64,000 nucleotides of DNA. Origin: Petrolisthes cinctipes. Its lineage: Eukaryota; Arthropoda; Malacostraca; Decapoda; Porcellanidae. The notes under the pieces are model-generated. The model made no database searches and was not told where the DNA came from. It saw nothing but the letters and a program-made list of their open reading frames with translations. Location: NCBI GenBank assembly GCA_033782935.1, contig JAWQEG010000477.1, positions 248,001 through 312,000 on the forward strand. Reading direction: 5' to 3'. This document shows, in pieces, positions 50,501 through 61,400 of the stretch; position 1 is the first letter of the stretch; each line of letters begins with the position of its first letter. A program made the translations under genes and the position numbers.

Positions 50501-53166
50501 AAATACAGGCCAAAAACATACTGAAAATCGATCTTTTAGGTGCACAAAAGTCGATATGTGCATGCATCTTCAGTACCCGTTTATATCTCAAATTCAGGCT
50601 CAAAACACCCGAAAATTCAATATTTTGGGGTCCCAGAAGCAATTTGTACATGCCTACTCAGTGTTAGAGTATTTTCAAAATAAAGGCCCAAAACATGCTA
50701 AAAATCGATATTTTAGATGCCAAAAGTCAATATGTGCATGTATCTTCTTTACCCGTTTATATCTCAAATTCAGGCTCAAAACACCCGAAAATTCAATATT
50801 TTGGGGTCCCAGAAGCAATCTGTACATGTCTACACAGTGCTAGAATATTTTCAAAATATAGGCTAAAAACATGCTAAAAATCGACATTTTAGGTGCCAAA
50901 AAATCGATATCTCAAATTCAGTCCCAAAACACCCGAAAATTCGATATTTAGGGGTCCCAGAAGCGATCTGTACATGCCTACTCCGTGTTAGAGTATTTTC
51001 AAAATTCAGGCCCAAAACATGCTGAAAATCGATATTTTTGGTGCATAAAGTCAATATGTGCATGTATCTTCTGTACCCGTTTATATCTCAAATTCAGGCT
51101 CAAAACACCCGAAAATTCAATATTTTGGGGTCCAAGAAGCAATCTGTACAGTGCTAGAATGTTTTCAAAATATAGGCTAAAAACATGCTAAAAATCGATC
51201 TTTTAGGTGCCAAAAAGTCGATATCTCAAATTCAGTCCCAAAACACCCGAAAATTCGATATTTAGGGGTCCCAGAAGCGATCTGTACATACCTACTCCGT
51301 GTTAGAGTATTTTCAAAATACATGCTCAAAACATACTGAAAATCGATCTTTTAGGTGCACAAAAGTCGATATGTGCATGCATCTTCAGTACCCGTTTATA
51401 TCTCAAATTCAGGCTCAAAACACCCGAAAATTTAATATTTTGGGGTCCCAGAAGCAATCTGTACATGCCTACTCAGTGTTAGAGTATTTTCAAAATACAG
51501 GCCCAAAACATGCTGAAAATCGATATTTTAGATGTCCAAAGTCAATATGTGCATGTATCTTCTGTACCCGTTTATATCTCAAAATCAGGCTCAAAACACC
51601 CGAAAATTCAATATTTTGGGGTCCCAGAAGCAATCTGTACATGCCAACACAGTGCTAGAATATTTTCAAAATATAGGCTAAAAACATGCTAAAAATCGAC
51701 ATTTTAGGTGCCAAAAAATCGATATCTCAAATTCAGTCCCAAAACACCTTGAAAATTCGATATTTAGAGGTCCAAGAAGCAATCTGTACATGCCTACTCC
51801 GTGTTAGAGTATTTTCAAAATACAGGCCAAAAACATACTGAAAATCGATCTTTTAGGTGCCCAAAAGTCGATATGTGCATGCTTCTTCTGTACCCGTTTA
51901 TATTTCAAATTCTGGCCATAAACACCCGAAAATTCGATATTTTGGGGTCCCAGAAGCGATCTGTACATGCCTACTCCGTGTTAGAGTATTTTCAAAATTC
52001 AGACCCAAAACATGCTGAAAATCGATATTTTTGGTGCCCAAAGTCAATATGTTCATGTATCTTCTGTACCCGTTTATATCTCAAATTCAGGCTCAAAACA
52101 CCCGAAAATTCAATATTTTGGGGTCCCAGAAGCAATCTGTACAGTGCTAGAATATTTTCAAAATATAGGCTAAAAACATGCTAAAAATCGATCTTTTAGG
52201 TGCCAAAAAGTCGATATCTCAAATTCAGTCCCAAAACACCCGAAAATTCGATATTTAGGGGTCCCAGAAGCGATCTGTACATGCATACTCCGTGTTAGAG
52301 TGTTTTCAAAATACATGCTCAAAACATACTGAAAATCGATCTTTTAGGTGCACAAAAGTCGATATGTGCATGCATCTTCAGTACCCGTTTATATCTCAAA
52401 TTCAGGCTCAAAACACCCGAAAATTCAATATTTTGGGGTCCCAGAAGCAATCTGTACATGCCTACTCAGTGTTAGAGTATTTTCAAAATACAGGCCCAAA
52501 ACATGCTGAAAATCGATATTTTAGATGCCCAAAGTCAATATGTGCATGTATCTTCTGTTCCCGTTTATATCTCAAATTCAGGCTCAAAACACCCGAAAAT
52601 TCAATATTTTGGGGTCCCAGAAGCAATCTGTACATGCCTACACAGTGCTAGAATATTTTTAAAATATAGGCTAAAAACATGGTAAAAATCGACATTTTAG
52701 GTGCCAAAAAATCGATATCTCAAATTCAGTCCCAAAACACCCGAAAATTCGATATTTAGAGGTCCCAGAAGCAATCTGTACATGCCTACTTCGTGTTAGA
52801 GTATTTTCAAAATACAGGCCAAAAACATACTTAAAATCGATCTTTTAGGTGCACAAAAGTCGATATGTGCATGCATCTTCTGTACCCGTTTATATCTCAA
52901 ATTCTGGCCCTAAACACCCGAAAATTCGATATTTTGGGGTCCCAGAAGCGATCTGTACATGCCTACTCCGTGTTAGAGTATTTTCTAAATTCAGACCCAA
53001 AACATGCTGAAAATCGATATTTTTGGTGCCCAAAGTCAATAATTGCATATATCTTCTGTACCCGATTATATCTGAAATTCAGGCGCAAAACACCCGAAAA
53101 TTCAATATTTTGGGGTCCCAGAAGCAATCTGTACAGTGCTAGAATATTTTCAAAATATAGGCTAAA
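50501..53166 (+). repeat. 2.7-kb segment copied from about 36581-39246, after a 324-bp loss
   Basis: After S' 50367 the sequence goes straight to LA2 50515. At 36123 and 15076 the S' is followed by LB1 and S1 before the matching LA2. The missing LB1 + S1 is 176 + 148 = 324 bp, exactly the drop in offset from 14,244 to 13,920. Starts: LA2 50515, LB2 50692, S 50868, LB1 51016, S2 51182, LA2 51330, LB2 51507, S1 51683, LA1 51832, LB1 52009, S2 52175, LA2 52323, LB2 52500, S1 52676, LA1 52824, LB1 53001. It has cttcagt near 50570 as at 15605, not cttctgt as at 36645. Confidence 0.82.
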
Positions 53167-55464
53167 AACATGCTAAAAATCGACATTTTAGGTGCCAAAA
53201 AATCGATATCTCAAATTCAGTCCCAAAACACCCGAAAATTCGATATTTAGGGGTCCCAGAAGCGATCTGTACATGCCTACTCCGTGTTAGAGTATTTTCA
53301 AAATTCAGGCCCAAAACATGCTGAAAATCGATATTTTTGGTGCATAAAGTCAATATGTGCATGTATCTTCTGTACCCGTTTATATCTCAAATTCAGGCTC
53401 AAAACACCCGAAAATTCAATATTTTGGGGTCCAAGAAGCAATCTGTACAGTGCTAGAATGTTTTCAAAATATAGGCTAAAAACATGCTAAAAATCGATCT
53501 TTTAGGTGCCAAAAAGTCGATATCTCAAATTCAGTCCCAAAACACCCGAAAATTCGATATTTAGGGGTCCCAGGAGCGATCTGTACATACCTACTCCGTG
53601 TTAGAGTATTTTCAAAATACATGCTCAAAACATACTGAAAATCGATCTTTTAGGTGCACAAAAGTCGATATGTGCATGCATCTTCAGTACCCGTTTATAT
53701 CTCAAATTCAGGCTCAAAACACCCGAAAATTTAATATTTTGGGGTCCCAGAAGCAATCTGTACATGCCTACTCAGTGTTAGAGTATTTTCAAAATACAGG
53801 CCCAAAACATGCTGAAAATCGATATTTTAGATGTCCAAAGTCAATATGTGCATGTATCTTCTGTACCCGTTTATATCTCAAAATCAGGCTCAAAACACCC
53901 GAAAATTCAATATTTTGGGGTCCCAGAAGCAATCTGTACATGCCAACACAGTGCTAGAATATTTTCAAAATATAGGCTAAAAACATGCTAAAAATCGACA
54001 TTTTAGGTGCCAAAAAATCGATATCTCAAATTCAGTCCCAAAACACCTTGAAAATTCGATATTTAGAGGTCCAAGAAGCAATCTGTACATGCCTACTCCG
54101 TGTTAGAGTATTTTCAAAATACAGGCCAAAAACATACTGAAAATCGATCTTTTAGGTGCCCAAAAGTCGATATGTGCATGCTTCTTCTGTACCCGTTTAT
54201 ATTTCAAATTCTGGCCATAAACACCCGAAAATTCGATATTTTGGGGTCCCAGAAGCGATCTGTACATGCCTACTCCGTGTTAGAGTATTTTCAAAATTCA
54301 GACCCAAAACATGCTGAAAATCGATATTTTTGGTGCCCAAAGTCAATATGTTCATGTATCTTCTGTACCCGTTTATATCTCAAATCAGGCTCAAAACACC
54401 CGAAAATTCAATATTTTGGGGTCCCAGAAGCAATCTGTACAGTGCTAGAATATTTTCAAAATATAGGCTAAAAACATGCTAAAAATCGATCTTTTAGGTG
54501 CCAAAAAGTCGATATCTCAAATTCAGTCCCAAAACACCCGAAAATTCGATATTTAGGGGTCCCAGAAGCGATCTGTACATGCATACTCCGTGTTAGAGTG
54601 TTTTCAAAATACATGCTCAAAACATACTGAAAATCGATCTTTTAGGTGCACAAAAGTCGATATGTGCATGCATCTTCAGTACCCGTTTATATCTCAAATT
54701 CAGGCTCAAAACACCCGAAAATTCAATATTTTGGGGTCCCAGAAGCAATCTGTACATGCCTACTCAGTGTTAGAGTATTTTCAAAATACAGGCCCAAAAC
54801 ATGCTGAAAATCGATATTTTAGATGCCCAAAGTCAATATGTGCATGTATCTTCTGTTCCCGTTTATATCTCAAATTCAGGCTCAAAACACCCGAAAATTC
54901 AATATTTTGGGGTCCCAGAAGCAATCTGTACATGCCTACACAGTGCTAGAATATTTTTAAAATATAGGCTAAAAACATGGTAAAAATCGACATTTTAGGT
55001 GCCAAAAAATCGATATCTCAAATTCAGTCCCAAAACACCCGAAAATTCGATATTTAGAGGTCCCAGAAGCAATCTGTACATGCCTACTTCGTGTTAGAGT
55101 ATTTTCAAAATACAGGCCAAAAACATACTTAAAATCGATCTTTTAGGTGCACAAAAGTCGATATGTGCATGCATCTTCTGTACCCGTTTATATCTCAAAT
55201 TCTGGCCCTAAACACCCGAAAATTCGATATTTTGGGGTCCCAGAAGCGATCTGTACATGCCTACTCCGTGTTAGAGTATTTTCTAAATTCAGACCCAAAA
55301 CATGCTGAAAATCGATATTTTTGGTGCCCAAAGTCAATAATTGCATATATCTTCTGTACCCGATTATATCTGAAATTCAGGCGCAAAACACCCGAAAATT
55401 CAATATTTTGGGGTCCCAGAAGCAATCTGTACAGTGCTAGAATATTTTCAAAATATAGGCTAAA
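50868..55464 (+). repeat. 2,299-bp tandem duplication
   Basis: 50868-53166 (2,299 bp) is followed at once by a second copy, 53167-55464 (2,298 bp), in the order S-LB1-S2-LA2-LB2-S1-LA1-LB1-S2-LA2-LB2-S1-LA1-LB1. Second-copy starts: 53167, 53315, 53481, 53629, 53806, 53982, 54131, 54308, 54473, 54621, 54798, 54974, 55122, 55299. The copies differ by a 1-bp deletion near 54385 (ctcaaatcaggc) and a substitution near 53574 (caggagcg). The unit exists once at 15901-18199 and once at 36948-39246, so this tandem is a later local event. Confidence 0.87.
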
Positions 55465-58400
55465 AACATGCTAAAAATCGATCTTTTAGGTGCCAAAAAG
55501 TCGATATCTCAAATTCAGTCCCAAAACACCCGAAAATTCGATATTTAGGGGTCCCAGAAGCGATCTGTACATGCCTACTCCGTGTTAGAGTATTTTCAAA
55601 ATACATGCTCAAAACATACTGAAAATCGATCTTTTAGGTGCACAAAAGTCGATATGTGCATGCATCTTCAGTACCCGTTTATATCTCAAATTCAGGCTCA
55701 AAACACCCGAAAATTCAATATTTTGGGGTCCCAGAAGCAATCTGTACATGCCTACTCAGTGTTAGAGTATTTTCAAAATACAGGCCCAAAACATGCTGAA
55801 AATCGATATTTTAGATGCCCAAATCCAATATGTGCATGTATCTTCTGTACCCGTTTATATCTCAAATTCAGGCTCAAAACACCCGAAAATTCAATATTTT
55901 GGGGTCCCAGCAGCAATCTGTACATGCCTACACAGTGCTATAATATTTTCAAAATATAGGCTAAAAACATGCTAAAAATCGATATTATAGGTGCCAAAAA
56001 ATCGACATCTCAAATTCAGTTCCATAACACCCGAAAATTCGATATTTAGAGGTCCCAGAAGGTATCTGTACATGCCTACTCCGTGTTAGAGTATTTCCAA
56101 AATACAGGCCAAAAACATACTGAAAATCGATCTTTTAGGTGCCCAAAAGTCGATATGTGCATGCATCTTCTGTACCCGTTTATATCTCAAATTCTGGCCT
56201 TAAACACCCGAAAATTCGATATTTTGGAGTCCCAGAAGCGATCTGTACATGCCTACTCCGTGTTAGAGTATTTTCAAAATTCAGGCCCAAAACATGCTGA
56301 AAATCGATATTTTTGGTGCCCAAAGTCAATATGTGCATGTATCTTCTGTACCCGTTTATATCTCAAATTCAGGCTCAAAACACCCGAAAATTCAATATTT
56401 TGGGGTCCCAGAAGCAATCTGTACTGTGCTAGAATATTTTCAAAATATAGGCTAAAAACATGCTAAAAATCGATCTTTTAGGTGCCAAAAAGTCGATATC
56501 TCAAATTAAGTCCCAAAACACCCGAAAATTCAATATTTAGGGGTCCCAGAAGCGATCTGTACATGCCTACTCCGTGTTAGAGTATTTTCAAAATACATGC
56601 TCAAAACATACTGAAAATCGATCTTTTAGGTGCACAAAAGTCGATATGTGCATGCATCTTCAGTACCCGTTTATATCTCAAATTCAGGCTCAAAACACCC
56701 GAAAATTCAATATTTTTGGGTCCCAGAAGCAATCTGTACATGCCTACTCAGTGTTAGAGTATTTTCAAAATACAGGCCCAAAACATGCTGAAAATCGATA
56801 TTTTAGATGCCCAAAGTCAATATGTGCATGTATCTTCTGTACCCGTTTATATCTCAAATTCATGCTCAAAACCCCCGAAAATTCAATATTTTGGGGTCCC
56901 AGCAGCAATCTGTACATGCCTACACAGTGCTATAATATTTTCAAAATAAAGGCTAAAAACATGCTAAAAATCGATATTACAGGTGCCAAAAAATCGATAT
57001 CTCAAATTCAGTTCCATAACACCCGAAAATTCGATATTAAAAGGTCCCAGAAGGTATCTGTACATGCCTACTCCGTGTTAGAGTATTTCCAAAATACAGG
57101 CCAAAAACATACTGAAAATCGATCTTTTAGGTGCCCAAAAGTCGATATGTGCATGCATCTTCTGTACCCGTTTATATCTCAAATTCTGGCCTTAAACACC
57201 CGAAAATTCGATATTTTGGGGTCCCAGAAGCGATCTGTACATGCATACTCCGTGTTAGAGTATTTTCAAAATTCAGGCCCAAAACATGCTGAAAATCGAT
57301 ATTTTTGGTGCCAAAAAATCGATATCTCAAATTCAGTCCCAAAACACCCGAAAATTCGATATTTAGAGGTCCCAGAAGGTATCTGTACATGCCTACTCCG
57401 TGTTAGAGTATTTTCAAAATACAGGCCCAAAACATACTGAAAATCGATCTTTTAGGTGCCCAAAAGTCGATATGTGCATGTATCTTCCGTACCCGTTTAT
57501 ATCTCAAATTCAGGCTCAAAACACCCGAAAATTCAATATTTTGGTGTCCCAGAAGCAACCTGTACATGCTTACTCAGTGCTAGAATATTTTCAAAATATA
57601 GGCTAAAAACATGCTAAAAATCGATCGTTTAGGTGCCAAAAAGTCGATATCTCAAATTCAGTCCCAAAACACCCGAAAATTCGATATTTAGGGGTCCCAG
57701 AAGCGATCTGTACATGCCTACTCCGTGTTAGAGTATTTTCAAAATACATGCTCAAAACATACTGAAAATCGATCTTTTAGGTGCACAAAAGTCGATATGC
57801 GCATGCATCTTCAGTACCCGTTTATATCTCAAATTCAGGCTCAAAACACCAGAAAATTCAATATTTTGGGGTCCCAGAAGCAATCTGTACATGCCTACTC
57901 AGTGTTAGAGTATTTTCAAAATACAGGCCCAAAACATGCTGAAAATCGATATTTTAGATGCCCAAAGTCAATATGTGCATGTATCTTCTGTACCCGTTTA
58001 TATCTCAAATTCAGGCTCAAAACACCCGAAAATTCAATATTTTGGGGTCCCAGAAGCAATCTGTACATGCCTACACAGTGCTAGAATATTTTCAAAATAT
58101 AGGCTAAAAACATGCTAAAAATCGACATTTTAGGTGCCAAAAAGTCGATATCTAAAATTCAGTCCCAAAACACCCGAAAATTCGATATTTAGGGGTCCCA
58201 GAAGCGATCTGTACATGCATACTCCGTGTTAGAGTATTTTCAAAATACATGCTCAAAACATACTGAAAATCGATCTTTTAGGTGCACAAAAGTCGATATG
58301 TGCATGCATCTTCAGTACCCGTTTATATCTCAAATTCAGGCTCAAAACACCCGAAAATTCAATATTTTGGGGTCCCAGAAGCATTCTGTACATGCCTACT

Positions 58401-61400
58401 CAGTGTTAGAGTATTTTCAAAATACAGGCCCAAAACATGCTGAAAATCGATATTTTAGATGCCCAAAGTCACTATGTGCATGTATCTTCTGTTCCCGTTT
58501 ATATCTCAAATTCAGGCTCAAAACACCCGAAAATTCAATATTTTGGGGTCCCAGAAGCAATCTGTACATGCTTACTCAGTGCTAGAATATTTTCAAAATA
58601 TAGGCTAAAAACATGCTAAAAATCGACATTTTAGGTGCCAAAAATTGATATCTCAAATTCAGTCCCAAAACACCCGAAAATTCGATATTTAGAGGTCCCA
58701 GAAGGTATCTGTACATGCCTACTCCGTGTTAGAGTATTTTCAAAATACAGGCCAAAAACATACTGAAAATCGATCTTTTAGGTGCCCAAAAGTCGATATG
58801 TGCATGCATCTTCTGTACCCGTTTATATCTCAAATTCTGGCCCTAAACACCCGAAAATTCGATATTTTGGGGTCCCAGAAGCGATCTGTACATGCCTACT
58901 TCGTGTTAGAGTATTTTCAAAATTCAGGCCCAAAACATGCTGAAAATCGATATTTTTGGTGCATAAAGTCAATATGTGCATGTATCTTCTGTACCCGTTT
59001 ATATCTCAAATTCAGGCTCAAAACACCCGAAAATTCAATATTTTGGGGTCCCAGAAGCAATCTGTACAGTGCTAGAATATTTTCAAAATATAGGCTAAAA
59101 ACATGCTAAAAATCGATCTTTTAGGTGCCAAAAAGTCGATATCTCAAATTCAGTCCCAAAACACCCGAAAATTCAATATTTAGGGGTCCCAGAAGCGATC
59201 TGTACATGCCTAGTCCGTGTTAAAGTATTTTCAAAATACATGCTCAAAACATACTGAAAATCGATCTTTTAGGTGCACAAAAGTCGATATGTGCATGCAT
59301 CTTCAGTACCCGTTTATATCTCAAATTCAGGCTCAAAACACCCGAAAATTTAATATTTTGGGGTCCCAGAAGCAATCTGTACATGCCTACTCAGTGTTGG
59401 AGTATTTTCAAAATACAGGCCCAAAACATGCTGAAAATCGATAATTTAGATGCCCAAAGTCAATATGTGCATGTATCTTCTGTACCCGTTTATATCTCAA
59501 ATTCAGGCTCAAAACACCCGAAAATTCAATATTTTGGGGTCCCAGAAGCAATCTGTACATGCCTACACAGTGCTAGAATATTTTTAAAATATAGGCTAAA
59601 AACATGGTAAAAATCGACATTTTAGGTGCCAAAAAATCGATATCTCAAATTCAGTCCCAAAACACCCGAAAATTCGATATTTAGAGGTCCCAGAAGCAAT
59701 CTGTACATGCCTACTCCGTGTTAGAGTATTTTCAAAATACAGGCCAAAAACATACTTAAAATCGATCTTTTAGGTGCACAAAAGTCGATATGTGCATGCA
59801 TCTTCTGTACCCGTTTATATCTCAAATTCTGGCCCTAAACACCCGAAAATTCGATATTTTGGGGTCCCAGAAGCGATCTGTACATGCCTAATCCGTGTTA
59901 GAGTATTTTCTAAATTCAGACCCAAAACATGCTGAAAATCGATATTTTTGGTGCCCAAAGTCAATATGTGCATGTATCTTCTGTACCCGTTTATATCTCA
60001 AATTCAGGCTCAAAACACCCGAAAATTCAATATTTTTGGGTCCCAGAAGCAATCTGTACATGCCTACTCAGTGTTAGAGTATTTTCAAAATACAGGCCCA
60101 AAACATGCTGAAAATCGATATTTTAGATGCCCAAAGTCAATATGTGCATGTATCTTCTGTACCCGTTTATATCTCAAATTTAGGCTCAAAACACCCGAAA
60201 ATTCAATATTTTGGGGTCCCAGCAGCAATCTGTACATGCCTACACAGTGCTATAATATTTTCAAAACATAGGCTAAAAACATGCTAAAAATCGATATTAT
60301 AGGTGCCAAAAAATCGATATCTCAAATTCAGTTCCATAACACCCGAAAATTCGATATTTAGAAGTCCCAGAAGGTATCTGTACATGCCTACTCCGTGTTA
60401 GAGTATTTCCAAAATACAGGCCAAAAACATACTGAAAATCGATCTTTTAGGTGCCCAAAAGTCGATATGTGCATGCATCTTCTGTACCCGTTTATATCTC
60501 AAATTCTGGCCTTAAACACCCGAAAATTCGATATTTTGGAGTCCCAGAAGCGATCTGTACATGCCTACTCCGTGTTAGAGTATTTTCAAAATTCAGGCCC
60601 AAAACATTCTGAAAATCGATATTTTTGGTGCCCAAAGTCAATATGTGCATGTATCTTCTGTACCCGTTTATATCTCAAATTCAGGCTCAAAACACCCGAA
60701 AATTCAATATTTTGGGGTCCCAGAAGCAATCTGTACAGTGCTAGAATATTTTCAAAATATAGGCTAAAAACATGCTAAAAATCGATATTTTAGGTGCCAA
60801 AAAATCGATATCTCAAATTCAGGCTCAAAACACCCGAAAATTCAATATTTTGGGGTCCCAGAAGCAATCTGTACATGCCTACTCCGTGTTAGAGTATTTT
60901 CAAAATACATGCTCAAAACATACTGAAAATCGATCTTTTAGGTGCACAAAAGTCGATATGTGCATGCATCTTCAGTACCCGTTTATATCTCAAATTCAGG
61001 CTCAAAACACCCGAAAATTCAATATTTTTGGGTCCCAGAAGCAATCTGTACATGCCTACTCAGTGTTAGAGTATTTTCAAAATACAGGCCCAAAACATGC
61101 TGAAAATCGATATTTTAGATGCCCAAAGTCAATATGTGCATGTATCTTCTGTACCCGTTTATATCTCAAATTCAGGCTCAAAACACCCGAAAATTCAATA
61201 TTTTGGGGTCCCAGAAGCGATCTGTACATGCATACTCCGTGTTAGAGTATTTTCAAAATTCAGGCCCAAAACATGCTGAAAATCGATATTTTTGGTGCCA
61301 AAAAATCGATATCTCAAATTCAGTCCCAAAACACCCGAAAATTCGATATTTAGAGGTCCCAGAAGGTATCTGTACATGCCTACTCCGTGTTAGAGTATTT

